Shown piece after piece: positions 1 to 9,224 of a stretch of 64,000 bases of DNA. Below the pieces are notes generated by a model. The model made no database searches, was not told where the DNA came from, and saw only the letters and a list, made by a program, of their open reading frames with translations. The translations under genes and the position numbers were made by a program. Numbering within the stretch: the first letter of the stretch is position 1; each line of letters opens with the position of its first letter. Source of the stretch: Pseudomonas umsongensis (GTDB lineage: Bacteria > Pseudomonadota > Gammaproteobacteria > Pseudomonadales > Pseudomonadaceae); NCBI RefSeq assembly GCF_002236105.1, contig NZ_NIWU01000002.1, forward strand, positions 558,001-622,000. The letters are read 5' to 3'.

Positions 1-1354
1 TCGAGCTGAGCAGAGCGTATTGGGTGGCGGAGAACTTGAGGTTGGTCAGGCTCGACAGGTAGGCAACGAACGCCGAGGTCGCCAGGCCTGAACTGAAGTT
101 GTCCAGGGAGATGGTGAGGACCAGCATGTTGAGGTTGGCGCCCATGTCGGCGAGCAACAGGAACAATATATTGGTGCCCGCCGACGCGACACCACCAATG
201 AACAGGATCGGCAAGATGCCAAAGCGCACGATCAGCAGGCCGCCCATGCCGGCGCCCACCAAGGTCATGATCAGGCCGAAGATCTTGCTGACGCTGGCGA
301 TCTGGTCCTTGGTGAAACCCTGGTCGATGTAGAACACGTTCGCCATCACGCCCATCACCGTATCGGACATCCGGTAGGTGGCGATCAGCCCCAGCAGCAG
401 CAGCGCTTGCCAGCGATAACGCAGAATGAAGTCGTTGACCGGCGTCAGCACGGGAGCCAGGCCGCGACGGCCCATGGCCGACAGGCACAGGGCGGTGAGT
501 GTGGTGTAGAGGATCGCGCGCAGGAGCGCGCGGTCTTCGAGCAGCAGGTCGAGCAGGCTCACGCCTTCGAACAGCACGCTGGCAAAGTCGGTGTTATAGA
601 GCTGGGTAAACATGGCCGGCACGGACACCAGCAGTACGATCAGGACGAAAACCGAGGCCAGTTGATGCACAAAGCTGTAGCGCCCGGCCTGCAATTGCGT
701 GCGCAGAGGCACCGCAGGTTCACGCATGAACAGCGAGGTGAGCAACGCCGGCACCATCAAGGCGCCGAACAGCAGGTAAGTGCCAGCCCATGCCGAATGC
801 TTGTAGTTGAAGCCGGTTGAACCGAAGCCCTCGGCGAAGAACAGCGCGCCGGCCGTGGCCAGCAGTGCTGCTATGCGATAGCCGGACATATAGCTGGCGG
901 CGAGCGCTGCCTGGCGACTGTCTTCGGCGATTTCCAGTCGGTAGGCGTCCACTGCAATGTCTTGCGTCGCCGAGGCGAAGGCGACGACCACTGCGATGGC
1001 GATCAGCCAGGACAAATGCTTTTGCGGGTCACAGAAGCCCATCCCGACCAGGCCGAGAATGACCAGTGCTTGCGACAATACCAGCCAGGAACGTCGTCGG
1101 CCGAGTTTGCCGAGCAACGGCAGGCGCCATTGGTCGAGCAGGGGGGACCAGACCCATTTGAAGGCATATGCCAGTCCGATCAAGCTTGCATAACCGATGG
1201 TTTCGCGCGCCACACCGGCTTCACGCAACCAGACCGAAAGCGTCGAGAACACCAGCATGTAGGGCAAGCCGGCGGCGAAACCCAGCAATAACAGTACGAG
1301 CGTCGAAGGGCTGGCATAGGCAGCAAGCGCGGCGCGCCAGGTTTTACGGGGCAT
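1..1354 (-). CDS. ampG: AmpG-type muropeptide permease (C-terminus outside window)
   Basis: Major facilitator permease that imports anhydromuropeptides from the periplasm for cell-wall recycling and, in Pseudomonas, feeds AmpC beta-lactamase induction. Translation from the ATG at 1354 gives MPRKTWRAALAAY, then a long series of hydrophobic segments with typical AmpG stretches (GFAAGLPYML near residue 26, AYAFKWVWSPLLDQ near 62, TQDIAVDAYRLE near 108, NFSSGLATSAFVAY near 430). About 451 residues are visible; the end lies beyond base 1. The family in Pseudomonas is usually over 500 residues. It is divergent from nothing close: the next gene upstream is also on the minus strand. Identification is by family sequence features, not by search. 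Confidence 0.93.
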   Translation of the reverse strand, partial: MPRKTWRAALAAYASPSTLVLLLLGFAAGLPYMLVFSTLSVWLREAGVARETIGYASLIGLAYAFKWVWSPLLDQWRLPLLGKLGRRRSWLVLSQALVILGLVGMGFCDPQKHLSWLIAIAVVVAFASATQDIAVDAYRLEIAEDSRQAALAASYMSGYRIAALLATAGALFFAEGFGSTGFNYKHSAWAGTYLLFGALMVPALLTSLFMREPAVPLRTQLQAGRYSFVHQLASVFVLIVLLVSVPAMFTQLYNTDFASVLFEGVSLLDLLLEDRALLRAILYTTLTALCLSAMGRRGLAPVLTPVNDFILRYRWQALLLLGLIATYRMSDTVMGVMANVFYIDQGFTKDQIASVSKIFGLIMTLVGAGMGGLLIVRFGILPILFIGGVASAGTNILFLLLADMGANLNMLVLTISLDNFSSGLATSAFVAYLSSLTNLKFSATQYALLSS

Positions 1355-1398
1355 GGGCTGGAGTCTGCCTCAAGAAATACGGAAACAAAGCGCGCACT

Positions 1399-1752
1399 CT
1401 AACCGCTGTGCTCTACCGGGCGCCACCCATGACGCTGAATATCAACACGATTGTTCTGGATACTGATGCCCTCCATGCGCAGTCGCGCGCGCTGTTCGTC
1501 CCCGGATGGGCTGCCTGCGGGCAGGCTCAGGCGCCCGCCGGCACCGAGTACGCGGTGCCAGGGCAATTTGCTGTCGCCGGGCAATTGACTCAATGTCCTG
1601 CCGACCCAGCGAGCGGCGCGTCCCAGTCCCGCCAGTTCGGCGAGTTGACCATAACTCACGACCTTGCCTTCGGGTACTTGCGCGAGCGTCAGGTACAGCG
1701 CCGTGCGTCGGATTTGCGCGGCACTCTCGGGTTTTTCGGTCAGCTCGATCAC
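1399..1752 (-). CDS. Alkyltransferase-like protein (ATL, MGMT fold without catalytic Cys)
   Basis: Small MGMT-family protein of 117 residues. It carries the winged-helix part of O6-alkylguanine transferases (VPEGKVVSYGQLAELAG) but the active-site motif reads PWHRVL where true transferases have PCHRV, so tryptophan replaces the alkyl-accepting cysteine. Known ATL proteins with this replacement bind O6-alkylguanine and hand the lesion to nucleotide excision repair instead of repairing it directly. The start is a GTG at 1752 preceded by AGGA nine bases upstream. It sits 44 bases upstream of ampG on the same strand; a functional link to ampG is not obvious. Confidence 0.88.
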   Translation of the reverse strand: MIELTEKPESAAQIRRTALYLTLAQVPEGKVVSYGQLAELAGLGRAARWVGRTLSQLPGDSKLPWHRVLGAGGRLSLPAGSPSGDEQRARLRMEGISIQNNRVDIQRHGWRPVEHSG

Positions 1753-1915
1753 GTTCGCAGTTCCTGAAGTCGTTCGCAGTACCGTCTGTAGAGTAAATGC
1801 TGGATTGCCAGTTGAGAAATGAACTCAATAGAAAAAGTTGGGTCACTCCTTGCTAGGGTCTTATTCCTGAGGATAATGCCGACTTTTTTTCGCGAACCTG
1901 AGCCTGTATTTGCTT

Positions 1916-2923
1916 ATGTTGTCCAGAACCTTGCTATGCCTCGCTGTCGTCAGTGCTTCCACTCCCTTGCTCGCGGACACCGTCTGGTTGAAGAACGGTG
2001 ACAAGCTGAGCGGCAAGATCATCCTGTTCGACGGTGGCAAGCTGTTGGTCCAGACGGAGTACGCCGGTGCCGTGCCGATCGACTGGAAACAGGTCAAGAC
2101 CCTGGAAAGCGATCAGGAGCTGCTGGTCAAGCAGGACGCCTACACCGGCGAGAAGGCCAAGTCGCTGCACGCGGCGGAAGATGGCAAGGTAACCCTGGAA
2201 AACGGCGAGGCGCCCAAGACTGTTGAGCTGGCGAGCGTCCAGCAAATCCTCAAGCCCAAGCCTGTGGTCGAGGATCTGGTGTGGAAAGGCAATATCGATG
2301 CGGCGCTGGATTATCAGCGGGCAGACAAGGATACCGACGACTACGACATCGACTTCAAGACGACGGCGCGCCATGGTCGATGGAGGCATATTGCGGAAGG
2401 CGAGTACAACCGCGAATTCCAGGATGACGTGGTGACTACGGACAATTGGCGGGGAGAATACTCGCTAGACCGTTTCCTGACGGAAAAATGGTTCTGGCAA
2501 GGTCGCCTGGTGTACAAGCGTGACAAGGTCGAAGACCTCTCCCGCCAGCGTACTGTCGGTACCGGTCCAGGTTATCAATTTTGGGATAACGAGCTGGGGG
2601 CATTCTCCCTGGGCTCTCTGATCAACCGCACTGATTACCAATTCAGCGATGGCAGCAAGGAAAACTTCTACTCTGTCGCGATGAAGTGGGACTACAACCG
2701 TTACCTGATTGGCAAGAAAGTGGAGTTCTTCACCAATGGCGAGGTGGGCAAGCCGTTGTCGGGCGTGGCTGAGTATGCACTGGATGCCGAGATGGGCCTG
2801 CGTTACAAGGTTACGGACTGGGCGTCGCTAAACCTCAAGGCCGAGCGAGATATTATCGACGGAACTGACGATGCCGACCTGGACAAGACCCGCTACACGG
2901 CAGGATTTGGCGTGACCTGGTAA
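1916..2923 (+). CDS. DUF481 (YdiY-like) exported protein
   Basis: Protein of 335 residues with an N-terminal signal peptide (MLSRTLLCLAVVSA, cleavage likely after STPLLA) followed by DTVWLKNGDKLSGKI, the usual beginning of the YdiY/DUF481 family. The C-terminal two thirds alternate short polar and aromatic strands and end in FGVTW, with a terminal aromatic residue typical of outer-membrane beta-barrels. Role of the family is not established; a salt- or stress-related outer-membrane role has been suggested for YdiY. A TTG two codons upstream (1910) could also start translation, but ATG gives the better signal peptide. Followed by a palindrome with a T run that may end transcription. Confidence 0.85.
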   Translation: MLSRTLLCLAVVSASTPLLADTVWLKNGDKLSGKIILFDGGKLLVQTEYAGAVPIDWKQVKTLESDQELLVKQDAYTGEKAKSLHAAEDGKVTLENGEAPKTVELASVQQILKPKPVVEDLVWKGNIDAALDYQRADKDTDDYDIDFKTTARHGRWRHIAEGEYNREFQDDVVTTDNWRGEYSLDRFLTEKWFWQGRLVYKRDKVEDLSRQRTVGTGPGYQFWDNELGAFSLGSLINRTDYQFSDGSKENFYSVAMKWDYNRYLIGKKVEFFTNGEVGKPLSGVAEYALDAEMGLRYKVTDWASLNLKAERDIIDGTDDADLDKTRYTAGFGVTW

Positions 2924-2930
2924 GACGCAT

Positions 2931-3005
2931 AAAGATCGCAGCCTGCGGAAGCTCAGAGGATTGATGTACATCCGGTAGGAGTTGCCGCAGGCTGCGATCT
3001 TTTTT
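2931..3005. repeat. REP palindrome, GCAGGCTGCGATC type
   Basis: Inverted repeat: AAAGATCGCAGCCTGCGGAA on the left pairs with GTTGCCGCAGGCTGCGATCT on the right, around a 27-base centre. The run of T after the right arm could let it act as a terminator for the DUF481 gene. Same family as 15664-15752 and 51643-51727. Confidence 0.85.
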
Positions 3006-3029
3006 GGCCTGCGAAAAACCTGCAGGCAC

Positions 3030-3063
3030 AAAAAAGCCCCGCTTTTGAGAGCGGGGCCTTTTA
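3030..3063 (-). terminator. Rho-independent terminator of the cold-shock gene
   Basis: Read on the minus strand, a stem GCCCCGC/GCGGGGC with an eight-base loop (3036-3057) is followed by six T. It lies 17 bases after the stop codon of the cold-shock gene. The run TTTT on the other side also allows some plus-strand termination. Confidence 0.85.
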
Positions 3064-3079
3064 CTAAAGCAAGTACAAG

Positions 3080-3289
3080 TTAGATAACTTGAACTTCTTC
3101 AGCTTGCATGCCTTTCTGACCGCGGGTAGCGATGAAAGAAACCTGTTGGCCTTCTTTCAGGCTTTTGAAGCCGTCGGATTGGATAGCTTTGAAGTGAACG
3201 AACAGGTCGTCACCGGATTGTGGAGTGATGAAGCCGAAGCCTTTTTCATCGTTGAACCACTTAACGGTACCGGTTTGGCGATTAGACAT
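3080..3289 (-). CDS. Cold-shock-domain protein (CspA family)
   Basis: A 69-residue single cold-shock domain that binds single-stranded RNA and DNA and melts RNA secondary structure. Both RNP motifs are intact: KGFGFI (RNP1, residues 16-21) and LFVHF (RNP2, residues 29-33). Length and sequence match the CspA/CapB group of Pseudomonas; I cannot tell which paralogue it is. The start has a strong AAGGAG eight bases upstream. A leader of more than 100 bases with no ORF separates it from dcd, as expected for this family, whose mRNA leaders often control expression. Confidence 0.95.
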   Translation of the reverse strand: MSNRQTGTVKWFNDEKGFGFITPQSGDDLFVHFKAIQSDGFKSLKEGQQVSFIATRGQKGMQAEEVQVI

Positions 3290-3642
3290 GGTGTAACTCC
3301 TTGAACAAAGATAACTGCGACTCAGGAAGAACCCTGGCCGAGACTGAGTGCAAAGAGCAGGAAAAATTCTTGTAGATGGTTGGATCGAAATTCAACATAT
3401 CGTGTAGAGATTCTCAGTGACACAAGCAGCACAGTGGCGCCACCTTAACCCTTTTTCCGGAACGTGCCAATGCTTCTTGCGAAGGTTTATCTGTTTTAAG
3501 GATCGACGGTGTGACGCTTCGTCGCCATTGCAGGTAATTCCTGGCTGTTTGGCGAGAATTGCAGCGCGGACTTTGAACCCGGCGGCGCGCCCGGTAAGAT
3601 GCCGGACAGATTTTTTCGACCTCGCTATTCAGGACACCCGCC
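3290..3642. other. Gene-free stretch between the cold-shock gene and dcd
   Basis: These 353 bases hold the divergent control region. The left third is the AT-richer leader of the cold-shock gene; the right part leads to dcd. Open frames here are out of character in codon use, and none has a convincing ribosome site. I see no tRNA and no strong palindrome. Confidence 0.5.
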
Positions 3643-4209
3643 ATGAGCATCAAATCGGACAAGTGGATTCGCCGCATGGCGCAGGAACACGGCATGATCG
3701 AGCCTTTCGTCGAGCGCCAGATGCGCGGCAGCGATGACAGCCGCGTGATCTCCTACGGCGTGTCCAGCTACGGCTACGATGTGCGTTGCACCAATCACTT
3801 CAAGGTGTTCACCAACATCAATTCGGCGATCGTCGACCCGAAAAACTTCGATGCCGGCAGCTTCGTCGACATCCATAGCGACGTGTGCATTATTCCGCCG
3901 AACTCCTTCGCCTTGGCCAGCACCGTCGAGTACTTCCGCATCCCGCGTAATGTATTGACCATTTGCCTGGGTAAAAGCACCTACGCGCGCTGTGGCATCA
4001 TCGTCAACGTCACGCCGCTCGAGCCTGAGTGGGAAGGTCACGTGACCCTGGAGTTCTCCAACACGACCAACCTGCCAGCGAAGATCTACGCGAACGAAGG
4101 CGTCGCGCAGATGCTGTTCCTCGAATCTGACGAAGAGTGCGAAGTCTCCTACAAGGACCGTGGCGGCAAGTATCAGGGCCAACGTGGCGTCACCCTGCCA
4201 CGCACCTGA
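3643..4209 (+). CDS. dcd: dCTP deaminase
   Basis: Deaminates dCTP to dUTP, supplying precursor for dTMP synthesis. The 188-residue length and the start [13 protein letters not shown] are standard for the bacterial enzyme. The conserved core is present: SSYGYDVR (residues 44-51), [10 protein letters not shown] (108-117) and [15 protein letters not shown] (121-135), the last containing the catalytic glutamate in the family motif. Start has AGGA eight bases upstream. In other pseudomonads dcd also lies beside a cold-shock gene, which supports the assignment of both. Confidence 0.97.
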   Translation: MSIKSDKWIRRMAQEHGMIEPFVERQMRGSDDSRVISYGVSSYGYDVRCTNHFKVFTNINSAIVDPKNFDAGSFVDIHSDVCIIPPNSFALASTVEYFRIPRNVLTICLGKSTYARCGIIVNVTPLEPEWEGHVTLEFSNTTNLPAKIYANEGVAQMLFLESDEECEVSYKDRGGKYQGQRGVTLPRT

Positions 4210-4316
4210 GTCAGCCGTCCGACGAACCTTGGGAATTCCTGGGCGAGCGTACACTCTATGGAATGTACTGTTCCGATTCGCGTAAGGCGGATCGGGCCAT
4301 CGCCCAGGAGTGCTTT

Positions 4317-4526
4317 ATGAAGATCGATCCGCGTATAAGTGCCGAACTGGCAAGGCTTGAGCCCAATCAGGTTGGCGTCCTGGCCTGGTCCTTGTTGGCA
4401 CATCCGCCCGTCAGCATGGCGGGGGGCATCCCCGGCCAACCTGATCCTGATACGCCCAATGAACAACCGAGCGAACCCGGTGAGCCGACCCTGCCGGATG
4501 AGCCACCTCCCGCGCCAGTTGTCTGA
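4317..4526 (+). CDS. Small proline-rich hypothetical protein
   Basis: A 69-residue ORF with a good AGGAG seven bases before the ATG. The first 35 residues are mixed and somewhat hydrophobic (VGVLAWSLLAHPPVSMAGG); the rest is low complexity, rich in Pro, Glu and Asp (GQPDPDTPNEQPSEPGEP). The hydrophobic part is too short and polar to be called a secure membrane segment. I do not recognise a domain and propose no function. The ribosome site and position between dcd and a REP pair argue for a real gene. Confidence 0.6.
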   Translation: MKIDPRISAELARLEPNQVGVLAWSLLAHPPVSMAGGIPGQPDPDTPNEQPSEPGEPTLPDEPPPAPVV

Positions 4527-4542
4527 GACCCGCTGCCTTCTT

Positions 4543-4643
4543 CTGTAGGAGCGAGCATGCTCGCGAAGAACGTGAGGGCGCTGAGTTTTCCAGAAAGCCC
4601 GCATTAACGTTAACTTCCATCGCGAGCAGGCTCGCTCCTACAG
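4543..4643. repeat. REP pair, TGTAGGAGCGAGC type
   Basis: CTGTAGGAGCGAGCATGCTC on the left faces CGCGAGCAGGCTCGCTCCTACA on the right, a REPIN-like arrangement of two inverted copies around about 50 bases. The right copy supplies the stop codon of the neighbouring minus-strand gene. Confidence 0.85.
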
Positions 4644-5297
4644 GGACACCGGCCAGATTTCGTCGTCGCCGATGACGAAAATCCTACAGTCGTCGTCCTG
4701 TTCCACCAGATAACCTCCGGTAAACGCCCCGAAGGCCGGTAGCAGGCTGATGTCCCCGCCCAGTCTGAAACATGGCTGCCGCAGGCTCTGCCGACCCCGA
4801 CCGTTGAGTCGATAAACTGGATGCACGTGACCGGCGAGTACATGTCGATCCGCATGCGGCTGGGGTTCGTGCTGCAAAGCGAACGGCCCCAGCAGCAACG
4901 GCTCAGGCACCACTCGAATGTTCAGCGAGGCCGGCGGGTCCCCGGCACGCTTGTCATGGTTGCCGCGAATCAGCGTCATGGCCAGCTTGGCATTGCGTGT
5001 TCGCCAGTCAATCAATGCTTGCAGCGTGGCGCTGGCATGGGAACCCGGTCCGTGAAGAAAATCGCCTAGGAAAATCAGCTGTCGGCAGGGCAATGTGGCC
5101 AGCAGTTCGTCAAGCACGGCGATGTTGCGGCGGGTGGTACCTTGGGGGACTGGTTGGCCAAGGCTTCGGTAAGCGGCGGCCTTGCCGAAGTGCACGTCAG
5201 CGATCAACAACGCTTGCTGAGCAGGCCAGTAGAGGGCTTTTTCCGGCAGCAGCCAAAGCTCTTCGCCGGCCAGTCGCACGGGGTAGGGCGTACTCAT
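4638..5297 (-). CDS. pdeM: Ligase-associated metallophosphoesterase PdeM
   Basis: Calcineurin-like nuclease/phosphoesterase of 219 residues, found next to Lhr-type helicase, ATP-dependent ligase and MBL exonuclease in many bacteria. All metal-binding motifs are visible: ADVHFGK (DxH, residues 33-39), FLGDFLHG (GD, 77-84), IRGNHDK (GNHD, 110-116) and LAGHVHP (GHxH, about 154-160). The stop codon overlaps by one base the start region of nothing downstream; upstream, its ATG at 5297 abuts the helicase stop, so the two genes are almost certainly cotranscribed and translationally coupled. Its TAG stop comes from within a REP copy. Confidence 0.9.
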   Translation of the reverse strand: MSTPYPVRLAGEELWLLPEKALYWPAQQALLIADVHFGKAAAYRSLGQPVPQGTTRRNIAVLDELLATLPCRQLIFLGDFLHGPGSHASATLQALIDWRTRNAKLAMTLIRGNHDKRAGDPPASLNIRVVPEPLLLGPFALQHEPQPHADRHVLAGHVHPVYRLNGRGRQSLRQPCFRLGGDISLLPAFGAFTGGYLVEQDDDCRIFVIGDDEIWPVSL

Positions 5298-7783
5298 CAG
5301 GCTTTCCCTGTTCCGGCTGTTATCTCAAGGTCGCTGACCATGCGTCGGATGCGGTCGGCGAGTTTTTCTGAACTCATGCTCTCTCTCATACGTTCCACCA
5401 GCAGCGGAAACCCGAGGGGTGTAGGACGTTTGACTTGATGCAGGTCGAGACGTAGCTGACTGATGTGCGCCAACGTCTGTTCCAGGCGATGAATATCCAG
5501 TTCCTCGCGCAGGACTTCTTCTCCGGCCTGGGCCAATAGCAAATTGTCCGCGTCGTACTGTTTGAACACTTCGAAAAACAACCCGCTCGAGGCTTGAACC
5601 TGGCGTGTGCTCTTGGCTGCACCGGGGTAACCGGCGAACACCAGTCCGGCGATCCGGGCTATTTCCCGAAAGCGCCGCAAGGCCAGCTCTCCGGCATTCA
5701 GGCTGGCGAGTACGTCCCTGAGCAGATTGTCTGGGCTCAACAAGTCCGGACTCAGGGCTTGCACCCAGTCCACCGGGGTGGCACTCAGCAATTCCAGCCC
5801 GTAATCATTGACCGCGATGGAAAACGTCACGGCTTGCTGCTGACTGACTCGCCACGCCAGCAAGCTGCCCAGGCCCAGATGCACCTGACGGCCGGCGAAG
5901 GGATACAGGAATAGATGCCAGCCCTCACGGGACTTCAACGCCTCGGCCAGCAACGATTGCGACGTTGGCAAGCCAGACCAGCGTTGCTGTACCTCCAGCA
6001 GCGGGCGCAATGCCAGCATTTGCGGGCCGCTGAACTCGCCGCGCGCCGCCTCACTAAAGCGCGTGACCACCGCTTGCGCCAGCTCATTGGAGAGGGGCAT
6101 GCGACCGCCATTCCACCGCGGCACCGCGGCTTTCTTTACGGTGCTGCGTTTGACATAGGCGGTCATGTTTTCCACGCGTACCAACTCCAGCAGCCGCCCG
6201 GCAAACAGAAAGCCATCGCCCGGCTTAAGTCGCGCGATGAAACCTTCTTCAACACTGCCCAGTTGTTTGCCGCCGCCGCCCTTGCTCCAGAATTTCAACT
6301 GAATGCTCGCATCGCTGACAATCGTGCCGATGCTCATGCGATGGCGGCGGGCCAATCGTGCATCGGGTACACGCCAGATTCCCTGTTCATCCGGCTCGAC
6401 CCGGCGGTAATCCGGATAGGCTGTCAGGGAAAGCCCGCCGTGACGTACGAAAGCCAGCGCCCAGGTCCAATCCGCCTCAGTGAGATCACGATAAGCCCAG
6501 GTGGTGCGTACCTCATCAAACAACTGATCGGGCACAAAACCGCCACCCAGTGCCATGCTGACCAGATGCTGGACCAGCACATCCAAGGGTTTATGCGGTG
6601 ATATTCGAGGTTCGATCCGTCGCTGCGCCACTGCATCCTGTGCCGCTGCGGCTTCGATCAGCTCCAGGCTGTGCGTCGGCACCAGCGTCACCCGGGAAAC
6701 GCGTCCCGGCGCATGCCCGGAACGCCCGGCGCGCTGCATCAGGCGGGCCACGCCTTTGGCCGAGCCAATTTGCAGCACCCGTTCCACTGGCAGGAAATCC
6801 ACGCCCAGATCCAGGCTGGAGGTGCAGACCACGGCTTTGAGGTGACCTTCCTTGAGGGCACGCTCCACCCAGTCACGGGTTTCACGGGACAGCGAACTGT
6901 GATGCAACGCGATCACCCCCGCCCAGTCCGGTCGGGCTTCAAGCAACGCTTGATACCAGATTTCCGATTGCGCACGCGTATTGGTGAAAACCAGGCTGCT
7001 GGCGCTGTCATCCAGTTGCGCGACGACCTGCGGCAACATTTTCAGGCCGATATGTCCGGCCCATGGAAAGCGCTCGATCGCGGGCGGCAGCAGCGTATCA
7101 ACCTGCAGTTTTTTATCCGTCTGGCCTTGAACGCTGATACCGCCGCCCTGTGGGATTAATACCTGCTCGGCGTGGTCCTGATTGCCCAGCGTCGCGGAAA
7201 CGCCCCACACGATCAATTGCGGGTTCCAGCGGCGCAGGCGGGCGAGCGCAAGTTGCAGTTGCACGCCGCGCTTGTTGCCGAGCAATTCGTGCCATTCGTC
7301 GACCACGACCATGCGCAAGGTCGAGAGTGCTGTGTGTGCATCCGCTCGGGCGAGCATCAACGTCAGGCTTTCCGGGGTGGTGATCAGCGCGGTAGGCAAG
7401 CGTCGGCTCTGGCGTGCACGTTCGCTGCTGCTGGTATCACCCGTGCGCAGGCCGACGTTCCAGGGGATCTGCAAGTCGAGCAGCGGCGCCTGCAGTGCAC
7501 GGGCGGTGTCGGCAGCCAGGGCGCGCATCGGGGTTATCCAGAGAACGGTCAGGGGATCGACTACGGGTTTTCGTTTGCGTGGTGTTTCAACCGCAGGTGC
7601 AGAGCGTGCGAAGCGATTGAGCGCGCCGAACCAGACCGCATAGGTTTTGCCGGCGCCGGTGCTGGCGTGCAGCAGACCGGATTGTCCTTGTTTGACGGCT
7701 GCCCACACCTGTTTCTGAAAGGTGAACGGCTTCCAGCCGCGAGCGGTGAACCAGCGTTTGGCGAAGTCGGTGGTGGTTCCCAT
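5297..7783 (-). CDS. Ligase-associated Lhr-type DEXH-box helicase
   Basis: Superfamily 2 DNA helicase of the Lhr-core group, ATP-driven and thought to act in DNA repair with the ligase and nucleases of this region. Visible motifs: Walker [10 protein letters not shown], motif Ib area TTPESL, DEXH box VVVDEWHE, motif III VSATLGN, motif [11 protein letters not shown], motif [12 protein letters not shown]. The frame is open to 7882 (861 residues), but the ATG at 7783 gives 828 residues starting [12 protein letters not shown], which fits the family start better; neither site has a clear Shine-Dalgarno. It overlaps pdeM by one base. The partner ligase and exonuclease genes are 5 kb away at 12860-15585, with the aot operon between. 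Confidence 0.9.
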   Translation of the reverse strand: MGTTTDFAKRWFTARGWKPFTFQKQVWAAVKQGQSGLLHASTGAGKTYAVWFGALNRFARSAPAVETPRKRKPVVDPLTVLWITPMRALAADTARALQAPLLDLQIPWNVGLRTGDTSSSERARQSRRLPTALITTPESLTLMLARADAHTALSTLRMVVVDEWHELLGNKRGVQLQLALARLRRWNPQLIVWGVSATLGNQDHAEQVLIPQGGGISVQGQTDKKLQVDTLLPPAIERFPWAGHIGLKMLPQVVAQLDDSASSLVFTNTRAQSEIWYQALLEARPDWAGVIALHHSSLSRETRDWVERALKEGHLKAVVCTSSLDLGVDFLPVERVLQIGSAKGVARLMQRAGRSGHAPGRVSRVTLVPTHSLELIEAAAAQDAVAQRRIEPRISPHKPLDVLVQHLVSMALGGGFVPDQLFDEVRTTWAYRDLTEADWTWALAFVRHGGLSLTAYPDYRRVEPDEQGIWRVPDARLARRHRMSIGTIVSDASIQLKFWSKGGGGKQLGSVEEGFIARLKPGDGFLFAGRLLELVRVENMTAYVKRSTVKKAAVPRWNGGRMPLSNELAQAVVTRFSEAARGEFSGPQMLALRPLLEVQQRWSGLPTSQSLLAEALKSREGWHLFLYPFAGRQVHLGLGSLLAWRVSQQQAVTFSIAVNDYGLELLSATPVDWVQALSPDLLSPDNLLRDVLASLNAGELALRRFREIARIAGLVFAGYPGAAKSTRQVQASSGLFFEVFKQYDADNLLLAQAGEEVLREELDIHRLEQTLAHISQLRLDLHQVKRPTPLGFPLLVERMRESMSSEKLADRIRRMVSDLEITAGTGKA

Positions 7784-8019
7784 ACCGGCGGCGTGCGCTC
7801 TGAGAGTGTTCTTTGACTGACCACGGCGCAACGCGAAAGGTTTAATGACTGATGCGTGCGGTCTTCGCCGAGCAGTTCTCATATTCGGAAATAACTGTGT
7901 TTGTCGTTGAAACCTATTGGCCGATGGGCCGTGGTTTTATCGCTGCGCTGTTCGTCCTGCCGCGTCTTGCCAGGGCCGACAGCGAGCCGTCGACCATGAA
8001 TATGAAAAGGAACATTCAG

Positions 8020-8400
8020 ATGAAGTCAGTTCGTGCAGGGCATTTGCGCGCCGATTTGATCACGGAGAGTGGGAAGCTCCTCGCGTTTCGGGCAGCGCCA
8101 ACGCTCGACTATTTCGAACAGCCAGGCTTGCACTGCCTTGGCGCGAGCGATGGTCTGGACAAGGCGTTTTATCTCTATCTGCCGCAGGGTATCGACAGCG
8201 GCAGGTTTCATCTGGGATTGAGTGAACGCTCCCCGATGATCATTCACGTGACGGGCAGTTCGGAAGCGGAGTTGTATCGAGGCGCGCTTGAATTGACGGT
8301 GGGAGGCGACGCACAGTTTGCCGGAAGTTTCCGCGGCCTGGATGCCGACGGCATCGAGGTGGAAAACGGCAGCTTCAGGCTTGAGCGTGAAGCCAGTTGA
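8020..8400 (+). CDS. Hypothetical protein, 126 residues
   Basis: Soluble protein starting MKSVRAGHLRADLI. An AAAAGGAA lies seven bases before the ATG at 8020, which is why I prefer it to starts further upstream (7852, 7996). The sequence alternates short strands (SGKLLAFRAAP, KAFYLYLPQG, PMIIHVTGSSE, GALELTVGG) and ends in a charged tail; it looks like an all-beta domain. No signal peptide or membrane segment. I do not recognise a family. It is the only plus-strand gene between the two halves of the repair cluster and is convergent with aotP and divergent from the helicase gene. Confidence 0.7.
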   Translation: MKSVRAGHLRADLITESGKLLAFRAAPTLDYFEQPGLHCLGASDGLDKAFYLYLPQGIDSGRFHLGLSERSPMIIHVTGSSEAELYRGALELTVGGDAQFAGSFRGLDADGIEVENGSFRLEREAS

Positions 8401-8446
8401 GTGACGGAAGCCAGTCAGCCTGGCTCCCGTTTCAAGGGTTGAACGC

Positions 8447-9211
8447 TTATTTCAAGTTGCCGCTGAGGAACTGTTTCAGACGCTCGCTCTTCGGGTTGCC
8501 CAGCACATCCTCCGGCGCGCCTTCTTCCTCCACCAGGCCCTGGTGCAGGAACAACACCTGGCTCGATACTTTGCGCGCGAAGCTCATTTCATGGGTGACC
8601 ATGATCATGGTCCGGCCTTCTTCGGCCAGGCCCTGGATCACCTTGAGCACTTCACCCACCAGTTCCGGGTCGAGCGCCGAGGTCGGTTCGTCAAACAGCA
8701 TCACTTCCGGTTCCATGGCCAACGCGCGAGCAATCGCCACCCGTTGTTGCTGGCCACCGGAAAGGAATGCCGGGTATTGATCCGCTACGCGTGCTGCCAG
8801 CCCGACCTTGTCGAGGTAACGTCGGGCGCGATCTTCGGCTTCCTGCTTGCTGCAGCCCAGCACCCGGCGCGGGGCCATGGTGATGTTTTCCAGCACCGTC
8901 ATGTGGCTCCACAAGTTGAAATGCTGGAACACCATGGCCAGGCGGGTGCGAATTCTTTGCAGTTCATCGGCATCGGCCACGTGCATGCCATGACGATCCT
9001 TGATCATGCGAATTGCCTGGCCGTCGAGGCTCATGGCCCCATCGTTGGGCTGTTCGAGGAAGTTGATGCAGCGCAGGAAGGTACTTTTTCCGGAGCCGCT
9101 GGCACCGATCAGGCTGATGACATCGCCCGTGTTGGCCTTGAGCGACACGCCCTTGAGCACCTCATGATCGCCATAGCTTTTATGCAGGCCTTCAATGGTC
9201 AGTTTGTACAT
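8447..9211 (-). CDS. aotP: Basic amino acid ABC transporter, ATPase AotP/HisP
   Basis: ATP-hydrolysing subunit of the arginine/ornithine (histidine/lysine type) importer, 254 residues. Walker [10 protein letters not shown] (about 36-44), Q-loop VFQHFNLW, signature LSGGQQQR, Walker [13 protein letters not shown] and H-loop THEM are all present, with the long insertion before the Q-loop typical of HisP-type polar amino acid ATPases. It is the last gene of the aotJQMOP-like operon, 13 bases after aotO. In P. aeruginosa argR follows this gene; here no regulator follows and the next gene is convergent. Confidence 0.93.
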   Translation of the reverse strand: MYKLTIEGLHKSYGDHEVLKGVSLKANTGDVISLIGASGSGKSTFLRCINFLEQPNDGAMSLDGQAIRMIKDRHGMHVADADELQRIRTRLAMVFQHFNLWSHMTVLENITMAPRRVLGCSKQEAEDRARRYLDKVGLAARVADQYPAFLSGGQQQRVAIARALAMEPEVMLFDEPTSALDPELVGEVLKVIQGLAEEGRTMIMVTHEMSFARKVSSQVLFLHQGLVEEEGAPEDVLGNPKSERLKQFLSGNLK

Positions 9212-9224
9212 GGAGCATGCATCC

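Noticed and set aside
3290..3642. Possible tRNA or small RNA gene between the cold-shock gene and dcd
   Set aside because: No cloverleaf, no terminator inside and no acceptor-stem pairing could be found by eye.
7852..8019. N-terminal extension of the unknown 8020-8400 gene
   Set aside because: No ribosome site at 7852; it would overlap the frame upstream of the helicase start, and the AAAAGGAA before 8020 is much better.
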